Shown here one piece after another: positions 36,686 through 45,723 of a stretch of DNA of 64,000 nucleotides (the stretch's first letter is position 1; every line of letters begins with the position of its first letter). The notes under the pieces were generated by a model. That model was given only the letters and a program-made list of their open reading frames with translations. It was not told the origin of the DNA and made no database searches. This DNA is from Paracoccaceae bacterium. GTDB lineage: Bacteria; Pseudomonadota; Alphaproteobacteria; Rhodobacterales; Rhodobacteraceae. Both the position numbers and the translations under genes were made by a program. The stretch covers positions 108,658 through 172,657 of the forward strand of contig JAQWSE010000001.1 of NCBI GenBank assembly GCA_029243395.1, in the 5' to 3' direction.

Positions 36686-36999
36686 TGAAAAATCGCAAAT
36701 GGCAGGATATCATCTCACTCGATGAATTAGAAAAAGGTGATGTAACTAACGTCAAATTTGGAACAAAAAATTTAGCAGTCTACGATGCAAAAGATGGAAT
36801 TTTTGTTAGCCTTTCACGCTGCACCCATGGAGCAGCAAATCTATGTGATGGTTATTTTGATGGTATTCATATTGAGTGCCCACTTCATCAGGGATTATTT
36901 GATGTGAGAACGGGTGAGGCAAAAGCAGCTCCTGCAAGGGTAAGGCTAAAAATGATACCATCTAGAGTTCAAAATAACATGGTTCAAGTTTATATTTGA
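36685..36999 (+). CDS. Rieske [2Fe-2S] ferredoxin
   Basis: A 104-residue single Rieske domain. The cluster ligands are in SRCTHGAANLCDG (Cys-x-His) and ECPLHQGLFDV (Cys-x2-His). Such small proteins carry electrons to Rieske-type oxygenases, and sometimes to P450s. The nearby Rieske oxygenase (38.4 kb) and P450 (34 kb) are possible partners, but both are on the other strand. A GTG lies one codon upstream; the ATG is chosen because it overlaps the stop of the leader ORF. It ends 3 bp from the convergent MATE gene. Confidence 0.88.
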   Translation: MKNRKWQDIISLDELEKGDVTNVKFGTKNLAVYDAKDGIFVSLSRCTHGAANLCDGYFDGIHIECPLHQGLFDVRTGEAKAAPARVRLKMIPSRVQNNMVQVYI

Positions 37000-37002
37000 T
37001 GC

Positions 37003-38367
37003 TCAATTTGTTACCTTAATACCACCAATCTCAGATTTTGAAACCTTGTATGCGACCACTGAAGACAGCAAACTTCCAAAAATGACACTTGCTGCTGTAC
37101 CATACCAGACACCCCAGTAGTCAAATCCCAAAATAGATATAAAAACCCAGATGAAGAATGCACATCCTATACCCTGTCTCATAAATCCGATCCAAAATAT
37201 CCCAGTGGGGCGCTTCAATCCTTGTAATAAAGAATTAACAGAAAATAAAAATGCATAAATAGGCAAGACCAACCCATCTATCATTAAATAACTTACCCCA
37301 ACCTCAACAACTGTCTGGCTGTCTGTAAACAGCATCATCGCATAGGAACTAAAAAGCCAAATGGCTGGATAAGCTGCTATCATTGAAATCATTCCAATTT
37401 TTGTACACAAAAACAAACATTTACGAACTCGATCATACTCTCCGGCCCCAAAATTTTGAGCAACAAGAGGAATCAAAGCGTGAGCAATGCCAAGGATTGG
37501 TAAAAGTAGTAACTGCTCAATTCTGACAGCAATGCTGTACCCAGCAATTGCTTCTGATCCAAAATCCTTCAAGGCAAACTGCATAATAAGGACTCCAACA
37601 ATTATCATTTGAAAAGACATTGTGGGCGGGAGCATTTGCTTAGTAATTACTATGAAAAAATTTAATTTGATACGCCAGTAATAAAATGGTGACAATACTT
37701 TGCTTCTCACGACATTAAAAAACATAAAAACCATCACCAGAAAGTTACTCATAACTGTTGATAATGCTATTCCATCAAATCCAATACCTTCCCAGAAACC
37801 TGGAATACCAAATATGAGGAGTGGATTTAAAAATAGATTTAGGAAAAATGCTAAAACTAACGCTCTTTGCATTGCATGAGTATTTCCTTGCGCCTGCAAG
37901 ATACCATTACAAGTATAGGAAATTAAAAAAGCTGGAAGTGATATCAATAACCAAAAATAATATTTCAAACCTAAGTCTCTATATACTCCCGGTTCCGACA
38001 CTAATTCCAAGATACGAAACCCAAGTAGCCAACCAAATAGTATCAATAAAATAGACAAAAAAATTGAAAAAATTATCCCATTACAAGCCAGCAATTCAAT
38101 ATTTTTGTCTTTTTTTCCAATTGCATGTCCCATTAAAGCAGCCATGGAAGCGTTTAAGCCAAATCCGAAAGCAGCTATAAAAAAATAAACGAGGTAACCA
38201 AGAGATAATCCCGCCTGCGAATTAGTCGATAGCATGCTAGCGAAATAGACATCTGTTAGGTTATACAAGGTGTGAAAAAGCATACCTATTGCTGCAGGTA
38301 CAGCTAAAACACTTAAGTGGTTTAAAATAGGACCTGTTGTTAAATCCCTAACATGTCCGCTGCTCAT
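37003..38367 (-). CDS. MATE family efflux transporter
   Basis: A 454-residue membrane protein with about twelve helices in two homologous halves, typical of Na+- or H+-driven MATE exporters. Family features include GPILNHLSVLAVPAAIGMLF at the N-terminus, GLSLGYLVYFFIAAFGFGLNASMAALMGHAIG in the first half (split motif), and LIPLVAQNFGAGEYDRVRK opening the second half. It starts 9 bp after the Rieske oxygenase stop on the same strand, so both may share a transcript; its substrate could be a product of that enzyme. Confidence 0.9.
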   Translation of the reverse strand: MSSGHVRDLTTGPILNHLSVLAVPAAIGMLFHTLYNLTDVYFASMLSTNSQAGLSLGYLVYFFIAAFGFGLNASMAALMGHAIGKKDKNIELLACNGIIFSIFLSILLILFGWLLGFRILELVSEPGVYRDLGLKYYFWLLISLPAFLISYTCNGILQAQGNTHAMQRALVLAFFLNLFLNPLLIFGIPGFWEGIGFDGIALSTVMSNFLVMVFMFFNVVRSKVLSPFYYWRIKLNFFIVITKQMLPPTMSFQMIIVGVLIMQFALKDFGSEAIAGYSIAVRIEQLLLLPILGIAHALIPLVAQNFGAGEYDRVRKCLFLCTKIGMISMIAAYPAIWLFSSYAMMLFTDSQTVVEVGVSYLMIDGLVLPIYAFLFSVNSLLQGLKRPTGIFWIGFMRQGIGCAFFIWVFISILGFDYWGVWYGTAASVIFGSLLSSVVAYKVSKSEIGGIKVTN

Positions 38368-38376
38368 AATGATTTC

Positions 38377-39405
38377 TCAAGAATTGTCTTGCTCTTCTTC
38401 GATCTTACACTTTAGCAACATTCTGAATTGCTTGGCACCAGAATCTAAACCCAAATCTATATTCATTGTAGCAGGATTTTTCATTCCAAGATGGACATCT
38501 TCTAAAATTTCTTTGTCTTCTAGAAAAGCCATTAAAGCTCCATCATTCATCTTTGCTGATATATCTTTATCATTCGGATCTGTATTACGATGCTGAAACC
38601 AGAAATATCGCGTATTATCTTCGTCGAGTGGAGTCATGAAGTTATACGAAATATTTATATATGTCGTGTCAATATGGGCTTTTCCGTGTCCCCCTGTGCC
38701 TTCTGGCGTATATATCGACTTATTCAGTGCTATAGCTGGCACACACATTTCATAATGCTGCAAACGATCACAATTTCCATCAAATTTGACTAGATCCGCA
38801 TAATACGGAGATGGGGAACCTCCTTTTAACCAACGAGAAACTATCACACCTCTATCCGTCTTTTCCATCTCCAAAGGTTCATCATCAGTTCCGGCACCTG
38901 CAAAAGAAGTTACGTGAACCCAGGCAACATGACTTGGATCTAGCAAGTTGTCACAAACCCAGAGGTAGTTACATTTAATATCCATAACTCCTCCATCTGT
39001 GTAACCCCACGTTGGACTTTCATAATTGTCAATTGGAAAGATTTTGTCTGGATCAGCCAATTCAGGATTTCCCATCCAGATCCAAAGCAATCTATATTTA
39101 TCAAGAATCGGATAAGATTTGACGGCCGCCCGTCTTGGCTCCATTCCTCTCTGTGTTGGCGAGTCAGTACACTGTCCTTTGTCATTAAAAGTCAAACCGT
39201 GATAGCCACAAATAATGCTATCCTCATTCAAAGTTCCCTTTGAAAGCGGTAATTTTCGATGGGGACAAGCATCTTCCAAAGCAGCAGGGGCGCCATCTTG
39301 CTTTCTGTATATAACAATATTTTCACCAAGATACTTTTCTGCTTTGAGATTCCTACCGTAATCTTTACTCCAGCCAGCAACATACCAACAGTTTTTTAAA
39401 TACAT
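38377..39405 (-). CDS. Rieske non-heme iron oxygenase, VanA/TsaM-like
   Basis: The 342-residue oxygenase component of a Rieske oxygenase. The Rieske ligands are C47, H49, C66 and H69 (CPHRKLPLS and CGYHGLTF). The mononuclear iron motif is NLLDPSHVAWVH (N153, H159, H164). By length and motif spacing it belongs with the vanillate/toluenesulfonate and O- or N-demethylase group. It needs a reductase, not found in the window. AAGGA lies nine bases before the ATG. Next to an amino-acid-type importer and near sarcosine oxidase, a demethylase role is plausible but unproved. Confidence 0.87.
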   Translation of the reverse strand: MYLKNCWYVAGWSKDYGRNLKAEKYLGENIVIYRKQDGAPAALEDACPHRKLPLSKGTLNEDSIICGYHGLTFNDKGQCTDSPTQRGMEPRRAAVKSYPILDKYRLLWIWMGNPELADPDKIFPIDNYESPTWGYTDGGVMDIKCNYLWVCDNLLDPSHVAWVHVTSFAGAGTDDEPLEMEKTDRGVIVSRWLKGGSPSPYYADLVKFDGNCDRLQHYEMCVPAIALNKSIYTPEGTGGHGKAHIDTTYINISYNFMTPLDEDNTRYFWFQHRNTDPNDKDISAKMNDGALMAFLEDKEILEDVHLGMKNPATMNIDLGLDSGAKQFRMLLKCKIEEEQDNS

Positions 39406-39537
39406 CTTACTTATTCCTTAAATTCTTTGTCTCATTTATTAACGATTAATGTATCTGAATCAAAGTAAACAATAGTATCAACTGGTTTTTGAGATGCATC
39501 AAATATCTGCAATTTGTCCCATAAAATTTCACTTTTA

Positions 39538-40410
39538 TTATTTGTCTGGCTCTAGTTTGCTAAAAAATAAAGATAGTCCAAAACATATAACAAAATAAAA
39601 CATGGCTGTTGTCAACCAAGCCTCAAATATCATATGAGTAGATGAAACTAATTCAGCAGTCTTATAGGTTAACTCCTGTACCGAAATAAGAGAAATTATT
39701 GAACTGTCTTTTATCAAAGTAATAAACTGGTTTGCCATAGGCGGCATAATTTTCTTCATAGCTTGAGGTAAAACAATATATCTCATTTCCTTAAAGTTTG
39801 TCATTCCTATAGATTTGGCCGCTTCACGTTGCCCGCGATCTATTGATTGAATTCCAGCTCGAACTATCTCGCCCACAAATGCACTCTCAAAAAGAGCTAA
39901 AACTATTACGCCTGAAACTAGTGAGGGAAACCTACGCATATCTCCACAAAAAAATTCCCAAAGATAATTGTTTTCCATTTTCGCTACTTTGTATGACCAA
40001 TCTTCAACACTCATCGCCTGTATAAGTTGCTCAGCCAAAAAAAAGTAAAAAATGAAGATGACAACTAAAGGAGGAATGTTTCTAAGAATCTCCAAGTATG
40101 TTCTTGCCAACATTCTGACTACAAGATTATGAGAACATCGCGCAATGCCTAAGATTACTCCTAAAATCAGTGCTAATACGCTAGCATAAATACTTACCCT
40201 AACCGTAATAATTAAGCCTTGAAGCAGAACATTTGCAAACCACTCTTCTCGACCTGTGTGGTACTTAAATATATAATTTGGAATTTTATCCCATCGCCAG
40301 TTGTAGTTGAGATTCCCACTCATTTGTACGATTACATACCAGAAAAATGCTATCACGCATCCCAAGACTAAAAAGTCTAGCCAATGTAGTTTTTTTAATA
40401 CTTTTTGCAC
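39538..40410 (-). CDS. Polar amino acid ABC transporter permease (second permease)
   Basis: A 290-residue inner-membrane subunit of the HisMQ type. The EAA loop, which docks on the ATPase, reads EAAKSIGMTNFKEMRYIVLPQAM. Membrane helices run through the C-terminal 230 residues. The frame begins with GTG at 40410 with no Shine-Dalgarno, and a strong terminator ends only about 16 bp upstream, so expression should be lower than that of the preceding binding protein. It pairs with the permease at 41.4-42.2 kb to form the heterodimer. Confidence 0.9.
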   Translation of the reverse strand: MQKVLKKLHWLDFLVLGCVIAFFWYVIVQMSGNLNYNWRWDKIPNYIFKYHTGREEWFANVLLQGLIITVRVSIYASVLALILGVILGIARCSHNLVVRMLARTYLEILRNIPPLVVIFIFYFFLAEQLIQAMSVEDWSYKVAKMENNYLWEFFCGDMRRFPSLVSGVIVLALFESAFVGEIVRAGIQSIDRGQREAAKSIGMTNFKEMRYIVLPQAMKKIMPPMANQFITLIKDSSIISLISVQELTYKTAELVSSTHMIFEAWLTTAMFYFVICFGLSLFFSKLEPDK

Positions 40411-40425
40411 ACGATTTATAGATAT

Positions 40426-40453
40426 AAAAATAGAGGGCTTTGTAAGCCCTCTA
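40426..40453 (-). terminator. Intrinsic terminator between binding-protein and permease genes
   Basis: On the minus strand a perfect 10-bp stem TAGAGGGCTT/AAGCCCTCTA with a three-base loop is followed directly by TTTTT. It lies 22 bp after the stop of the binding-protein gene and just before the permease start. Partial read-through would give much binding protein and little of the second permease, a known pattern in ABC operons. Confidence 0.85.
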
Positions 40454-40474
40454 TCAGTTCACAAATAAAGTCAC

Positions 40475-41305
40475 TTATTCAACTTGGTCATACCAAGCAT
40501 CACCTCTAAACCAGTAATCGTGGGTCGTTTTCAACCAACCAGTATGGTGGTGTCTTCTGATCCAGCTATTAAAATATGCTAACGCATCTGGATCTGATTT
40601 TCTCATAGCAAAACCTTCTCCGCCAGCATCAAATGCCTGATTAAATGGAACATTCAAAATGTCTGGGTTTCGTCGAGCATCGTTTGATGGTCCAGGCTCT
40701 GAAGCCATGGTTGCGTGGGCATTACCATTTAGAACTTCTTGCGTTGCAGCGCCGTCTTCATCAAACATAAGTAATTGCGCTTTAGGAAATTTATTTTGAA
40801 TAAAGACACATGGTGTTGCACCTCGACGACAGGAAAAGGTAATATCTTCACTATTATAGTCTTCTAGAGACATTCCTTCTGTCATTGCTGTATTAGCTAG
40901 GATTGTTAAGCCTGAAAAAGCATAGGGCTCTGAGAAATTAACTGTCAGGTTCCTTGCGGGGGTCACAGTCATCCCACTTATGATAACGTCGAACTTACCT
41001 GCCACCAAAGCTGGGATGATACCAGCCCATTTTGTTGGAACAAATTCTACTTCAACGCCCATGTCTTCGGCTAACTTACGTCCTACATCAGGCTCAAAAC
41101 CAACTAAGTCTCCATTTTTATCTCTCATTGACCATGGAACAAATAAGTCTAATCCAATCTTAATCACTCCACGTTTTTTTATAGTCTCAATTACACTTTC
41201 AGCACCAAGCTGTTGTGAGGTACCTGCAAAGGTAGTTTGAGAAAAGCTTAAACTAAGTAGGGCAGCGAAAACCCCTACCCCTAGCAAACGCCTTGCAATA
41301 TTCAT
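40475..41305 (-). CDS. Amino acid ABC transporter periplasmic substrate-binding protein
   Basis: A 276-residue family 3 solute-binding protein. The signal peptide covers about residues 1-27 (LLSLSFSQTTFAG). The mature protein begins with the usual IKKRGVIKIGLDLFVPW and has GFEPDVGRKLAEDMGVEVEFVP and KFDVIISGMTVTPARNLTVNFSEPY, which carries the ligand-contacting Arg. Strong Shine-Dalgarno AGGAGGAG ends six or seven bases before the ATG. It lies between two permease genes and is followed by a terminator. Ligand likely a polar amino acid or an amino acid derivative. Confidence 0.92.
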   Translation of the reverse strand: MNIARRLLGVGVFAALLSLSFSQTTFAGTSQQLGAESVIETIKKRGVIKIGLDLFVPWSMRDKNGDLVGFEPDVGRKLAEDMGVEVEFVPTKWAGIIPALVAGKFDVIISGMTVTPARNLTVNFSEPYAFSGLTILANTAMTEGMSLEDYNSEDITFSCRRGATPCVFIQNKFPKAQLLMFDEDGAATQEVLNGNAHATMASEPGPSNDARRNPDILNVPFNQAFDAGGEGFAMRKSDPDALAYFNSWIRRHHHTGWLKTTHDYWFRGDAWYDQVE

Positions 41306-41355
41306 TTTGTACTCCTCCTATTTTATTTGTTTTGATAACCAAACTTTTTGGTCAA

Positions 41356-42198
41356 CTAGTTTATAACGGTATATCGCTTTTCTACTTGCGACGCCCCAAT
41401 CGATAGGATCACAATAACAAACATATAAATTAAAGCAATTGTGAACCAAATTTCAAAAGCCATATATGTATCAGAAATAATATTTTGGCCCAAAGTAGTT
41501 AACTCTGCCACCGCTATGACGCTAACAATCGCAGAGCTTTTCACCATGTGAACTACTTCCCCAGTCATGGGAGGTAACATAAAGCGAATTGATTGCGGCA
41601 ATATGATATATCTATAAGTTTGAACTTTGCTCATTCCTATTGATTTTGCTGCTTCCCATTGACCTTGAGCCACCGCTTTTATGGCAGCCCTTAGAATTTC
41701 TGAAATTAATGCCGAGTGATAAACCGCTAAACAAAGTATGCTGGCTGTATAGCGGTCATACTTAAAAACGGGACCCAAAACATAATAAAAAAGATAAACC
41801 AGCACCAGTAAAGGAACATTACGAACAAATTCCAAGAAACATATCGCAACTCTTGCACCTATGAATAAGCCAGACAGGCGTAAGAAAGCTACCAAAAACC
41901 CAATCGCCAAAGCAAGAATAAACGCGGTAGAAGAAAGTGTTATCGTGGTCCATAGGCCCAACATTAGTTCTCCAAATTGAAAACCATTATCAGTGTAACT
42001 ATATATATACTTCGGAATCTGGTACCACTGCCAGTTATACCCCATTGCTTGAGCGCCTTTGAAAGACGAATAAAGGATGCCACCAACAATCAAACAATAT
42101 ATAACAAGTGACACAGGGGCAGAGGATAAAAATCGATTGATGGCAGGAGGTTGCCTTACGGGCAACCCTTTAAAAGATCTTAATCCGCCAAGTTCCAT
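41356..42198 (-). CDS. Polar amino acid ABC transporter permease (first permease)
   Basis: A 280-residue HisMQ-type permease. Its EAA loop reads EAAKSIGMSKVQTYRYIILPQSI. The N-terminal part has a first helix near 30-50 and a periplasmic stretch (YNWQWYQIPKYIYSYTD) that is similar in the second permease of the same operon, so the two look like a matched pair. It begins 5 bp after the ATPase stop. GGAG lies 11 bases before the ATG. A small 6-bp hairpin (41338-41352) follows its stop. Confidence 0.91.
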   Translation of the reverse strand: MELGGLRSFKGLPVRQPPAINRFLSSAPVSLVIYCLIVGGILYSSFKGAQAMGYNWQWYQIPKYIYSYTDNGFQFGELMLGLWTTITLSSTAFILALAIGFLVAFLRLSGLFIGARVAICFLEFVRNVPLLVLVYLFYYVLGPVFKYDRYTASILCLAVYHSALISEILRAAIKAVAQGQWEAAKSIGMSKVQTYRYIILPQSIRFMLPPMTGEVVHMVKSSAIVSVIAVAELTTLGQNIISDTYMAFEIWFTIALIYMFVIVILSIGASQVEKRYTVIN

Positions 42199-42203
42199 AA
42201 TAT

Positions 42204-42950
42204 TCAGTGCTCCAATATTTGTTCTAGAAACTCTCTACAGCGAGCACTCTCTGGTTTAGAGAAAAATTTGTCGGGCGGAGCAACCTCTATTATTTTGCCC
42301 TCATCCATGAACACCATTGTGTCAGCAACTTTTTTTGCAAAACCCATCTCATGTGTAACACAAACCATTGTTATACCAGTATCAGCTAACTCTACCATCA
42401 CATCCAAAACTTCATTAATCATTTCAGGGTCAAGGGCAGAAGTCGGTTCGTCAAAAAGTAAGATTTTACTCTCCATACATAATGACCTTGCAATCGCTAC
42501 ACGTTGTTGTTGGCCGCCTGACAGTTCTGATGGATATTTTTCGGCTTGTTCAGGAATATGTACGCGACCGAGATATTTGCGTGCCATGATCTCTGCTTGC
42601 CTCTTTGAAACCTTGCGGACTTTAATTGGCCCAATTGTTAAGTTTTCTAAAACAGTCAAATGGGGAAATAGATTAAACTGCTGGAAAACCATACCGATTT
42701 CTTGACGAAGCCTAATAATATCTTTGGATCCTTCAAATATTTCAACTCCATCAACAATTAATTTCCCATAGTTATGACTTTCTAAGCCATTTATGCATCT
42801 GATTAATGTAGATTTACCCGAACCCGAAGGGCCGCATATCACCATTCGTTCGCTAGGCTTAACTTCAATGCTTATATCGCTTAAAGCTTGAAAGTTACCG
42901 TAATACTTGTCAACATTTTGAAATATAATTATTGGTGTTTTAGTGATCAT
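42204..42950 (-). CDS. Polar amino acid ABC transporter ATP-binding protein
   Basis: A 248-residue GlnQ/HisP-type ATPase. Walker A is GPSGSGKST near 42, the signature [15 protein letters not shown] near 140, and Walker [16 protein letters not shown] near 161. [10 protein letters not shown] gives the H-loop. The open frame extends two codons to a TTG, but AGGA is ten bases before the ATG at 42950 and only four before the TTG, so the ATG is chosen. First gene of the operon ATPase-permease-binding protein-permease. Confidence 0.94.
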   Translation of the reverse strand: MITKTPIIIFQNVDKYYGNFQALSDISIEVKPSERMVICGPSGSGKSTLIRCINGLESHNYGKLIVDGVEIFEGSKDIIRLRQEIGMVFQQFNLFPHLTVLENLTIGPIKVRKVSKRQAEIMARKYLGRVHIPEQAEKYPSELSGGQQQRVAIARSLCMESKILLFDEPTSALDPEMINEVLDVMVELADTGITMVCVTHEMGFAKKVADTMVFMDEGKIIEVAPPDKFFSKPESARCREFLEQILEH

Positions 42951-43131
42951 GCACAATATATCCTCAGCTATTTACGCCAGTAAATATTAGATTCTGCATT
43001 ATTTCAATTAAATAAAAGAAGCTAAATTTTCATTATTTGAAGAACATTTAATTCTTCAAGGTATCATACATAATAGAATGGCAATCGCTTTTGATAAACT
43101 GCAGGAAAAATTTCTTTTATAAATATTAGCT

Positions 43132-44010
43132 CTATTGAACAGCTCTCTCATTAGAGGACTTTATAGAAATCGGTTCTTCACCTTCAATGGTTGCTCTTTG
43201 CATAACACGTCGATGTTTCGCAACTTCACCAAAATAATCTGCAACTGCATGATGCAAGCACACCCTATTGTCCCAGAGAGCCAGTGAGCCTTTCTTCCAC
43301 TCTAATCTACATCCTAAATGTGCTTGAATTGAATGTTCATACAAATAATTTAGTATTGGTGCACTTTCACTATCAGTCATTCCCTTTATTCTTTTTGTGA
43401 AAGCAAGTGTACTAAATAGAGACTTTCGACCTGTCACTGGATGAACACGAACCATTGGATGAACCGCACCCAGGGCTCCTTTTTTACCCAACTCTTCCAT
43501 CGATTGATACTTGTTGCTATATTTTTCAGGGTTTCCGGATTCATTCTCGCCTTCTAAATCGTTCAAAAGCGATTTCATCCCATCTGATAATGTTTCGTAG
43601 GCTAAATACATATTAGTAAACGCTGTATCGGCACCAAAGGGAGGACATTCTTTGGCATATAGCGTGGCACCCATAGGTGGTTTTTTTAAGAACATTAGAT
43701 CAGAATGATAAAAACCATCCCAACTAAATGACTCACCAGGTTCCCTGATTATTTGAAAGATTTCTGGAGTGTCTGGTAATCCCTTCACGTATGGGTGGGG
43801 AATAATTTTCCCAAATCTTTGTGAAAAATTGAATTGATCTTGATCAGTAAGTTCCTGATCTCTAAAAATGAGGACCAAATAATGATGAAATGCGTCTTGT
43901 ATCTCCCCCCAGGTTTCAGAATTTATCTCACCTGATAAATCAATATCAAATATCTCTGCACCCATCGCGCCTGAAATAGGTTTTGCCTTAAACGTATTGA
44001 AATTTAGCAA
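43132..44010 (-). CDS. TauD/TfdA family Fe(II)/2-oxoglutarate dioxygenase
   Basis: A 292-residue dioxygenase. Iron ligands are H102 and D104 (FYHSDLMFL) and probably H253 (WDNRVCLHHAV); the Arg of KHRRVMQRAT should bind 2-oxoglutarate. The family cleaves taurine, 2,4-D, sulfate esters and other small acids by hydroxylation. It starts with TTG: GGGGAG lies seven bases before that codon, and the nearby ATG is out of frame. It lies upstream of the ABC operon on the same strand and is divergent from the DoeB-like gene, which suggests that it acts on the imported compound. Confidence 0.88.
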   Translation of the reverse strand: MLNFNTFKAKPISGAMGAEIFDIDLSGEINSETWGEIQDAFHHYLVLIFRDQELTDQDQFNFSQRFGKIIPHPYVKGLPDTPEIFQIIREPGESFSWDGFYHSDLMFLKKPPMGATLYAKECPPFGADTAFTNMYLAYETLSDGMKSLLNDLEGENESGNPEKYSNKYQSMEELGKKGALGAVHPMVRVHPVTGRKSLFSTLAFTKRIKGMTDSESAPILNYLYEHSIQAHLGCRLEWKKGSLALWDNRVCLHHAVADYFGEVAKHRRVMQRATIEGEEPISIKSSNERAVQ

Positions 44011-44070
44011 TTTTCATCTCCCCATATTTTTCCGTATTTGTGATTTAAAAATAAGATAACTGCAACTAGT

Positions 44071-44148
44071 CCTAAATTAGGGGTATAAATTCCGACAACT
44101 TCGCCTTCAAACGCGTCAGTGGCTCTTAATCTTTATTAGTTTGCAAAC
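44071..44148. promoter_or_regulatory. Two short perfect palindromes between divergent TauD-like and DoeB-like genes
   Basis: CCTAAATTAGG (44071-44081) and GTTTGCAAAC (44139-44148) are both self-complementary (the first around a central base). They lie in the 186-bp divergent space and could be operators for a local regulator. Short palindromes occur by chance, so support is limited. Confidence 0.3.
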
Positions 44149-44196
44149 AAGAGCTGATGAATTAAGATAATTATCAATCATGGAAGGACATGATTT

Positions 44197-45210
44197 ATGG
44201 ATGAAGTCAGATCGAGAATACGATCAAGTATTGATTTAGAGGAACTGGGGCATCAAGTTGGCGAATTGATGATACCTTGGTCAGACAATGCAGTTCCTTT
44301 AGGGTACCATCCAATCCCAATCATAAATATAAAAAATGGCACTGGGAAAAAGATCCTAATAGTAGGTGGAAATCATGGTGATGAATTCGAAGGACCGTCT
44401 GCTATAATGAGAGTATCTCAAAAGATCTCAGTAAGTGGATTAAATGGCCAGCTATTATTGATACCAGGTTTAAGTTTTGATGCGATTACACAATCTAGAA
44501 GAACTAACCCTCTTGATAATAAGAACATGAATAGAGCATTTCCTGGGCACCCGAACGGTTCCCCAACAGAAATGTTAGCAGCCTATTTAGAAAATGAGCT
44601 CATGCAAAATTTTGACGCCATAATCGATCTTCACTCAGGAGGTAAAGCATCATTTTTTATGCCTTGCTCGTTAGCATATAAATCACAAAATGGTAAACTA
44701 TTTCAGAAAAATCTAGAATTGGCAAAGGCTTTTGGACTATCTACTATTTGGGTTTTAGGTGAAAATAATGACAATAGATCTCTAAACTCGGCAGCTGATC
44801 GCGCGAATATTCCTATGATTGCCACAGAACTTGGTGGTGGTGGAGGGGTTGACCCCGAGATAACAAATATGGCTGAAATTGGCATTTTTAATATTTTAAG
44901 CCATTTGAAAATTTATAAAGGCTCTGATGCTCCGACTGGATCGAAGTTCGAGAAAATTGAGATTAGCAATCCTAGAGCATCAATTCATTCACCTGCATTT
45001 GGGTTATTTGATAGAATTGTCAAAGCCGGAGATATTATTTCCAAAGGACAAACGGCAGGTTGGTTCCACTACATAACAGAACCAGAGAGGGCATCAATCA
45101 AACTTAAGTTTGAGTACAATGGAATCGTTTTAGCGCACTCAAATCGAGGGATTGTAAAAAAAGGAGAAATGTTAGCACTGGTTGCCAACAAGCTAGTTAT
45201 GGACACTTGA
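44197..45210 (+). CDS. AstE/AspA family zinc deacylase, DoeB-like
   Basis: A 337-residue zinc carboxypeptidase-like amidohydrolase. Zinc ligands are H60 and E63 (GNHGDEFEGP) and H146 (DLHSGG); TELGGGG near 210 supplies the catalytic Glu. The NMNRAFPGHPNGSPTE segment (110-125) resembles DoeB/EutE, which removes acetyl from N-alpha-acetyl-2,4-diaminobutyrate in ectoine breakdown; succinylglutamate desuccinylase and aspartoacylase are the other options. No DoeA ectoine hydrolase is adjacent. AAGGA lies eight bases before the ATG. It is convergent with soxG (11 bp apart). Confidence 0.85.
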   Translation: MDEVRSRIRSSIDLEELGHQVGELMIPWSDNAVPLGYHPIPIINIKNGTGKKILIVGGNHGDEFEGPSAIMRVSQKISVSGLNGQLLLIPGLSFDAITQSRRTNPLDNKNMNRAFPGHPNGSPTEMLAAYLENELMQNFDAIIDLHSGGKASFFMPCSLAYKSQNGKLFQKNLELAKAFGLSTIWVLGENNDNRSLNSAADRANIPMIATELGGGGGVDPEITNMAEIGIFNILSHLKIYKGSDAPTGSKFEKIEISNPRASIHSPAFGLFDRIVKAGDIISKGQTAGWFHYITEPERASIKLKFEYNGIVLAHSNRGIVKKGEMLALVANKLVMDT

Positions 45211-45221
45211 TCTTGAAAAAT

Positions 45222-45722
45222 TTAATTAGCCAGAGTTAAGTCAAGATAGTTAGAAACCATATCACCAAAACTTTGATCAACGGCAAATTGAAATCCGTCT
45301 CCATGACGAAAGATTAATGCTTTCAATCCAAAAATCTCGCTAAATGTCGCAGTTTCTGGAGTAAACGCATCTGCATTTAAATTTATAGGGGATGCTATCG
45401 ATATGATATCAAAAGCGTCAGGACCATCGATATGAAAGAATGTCAAGGTGTCAGAAATGAGAACAATACTTATAGAGGCAGGGCAGTCGTGAGGCCTCAA
45501 GCTAGAAACCAACTGCTGTTCCTGGTCGATAGGAGCCAGTAAAATCCAATGATTTGGCCCCACATAAAGAATTTTCCAATTTCCTTGCGTTATGTAAGAA
45601 CTAGGCTTAACCGGAAGAGACTTGACACACTCTTTTAGATACGATTTGACGTCCCGTATTGACCCCTTAATGTCAAAAAGTGCATTTAATAATTTTCGCT
45701 GAATCTTCACATTATATGTCAT
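45222..45722 (-). CDS. soxG: Sarcosine oxidase gamma subunit
   Basis: The 166-residue small subunit of heterotetrameric sarcosine oxidase. It resembles the GcvT-like fold in pieces (LKECVKSLPVKPSSYITQG, then NHWILLAP and DGFQFAVDQSFGDMVSNYL). The assignment rests on both this and its place: it starts one base after the soxA stop, as the last gene of soxBDAG. Confidence 0.88.
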   Translation of the reverse strand: MTYNVKIQRKLLNALFDIKGSIRDVKSYLKECVKSLPVKPSSYITQGNWKILYVGPNHWILLAPIDQEQQLVSSLRPHDCPASISIVLISDTLTFFHIDGPDAFDIISIASPINLNADAFTPETATFSEIFGLKALIFRHGDGFQFAVDQSFGDMVSNYLDLTLAN

Positions 45723-45723
45723 T

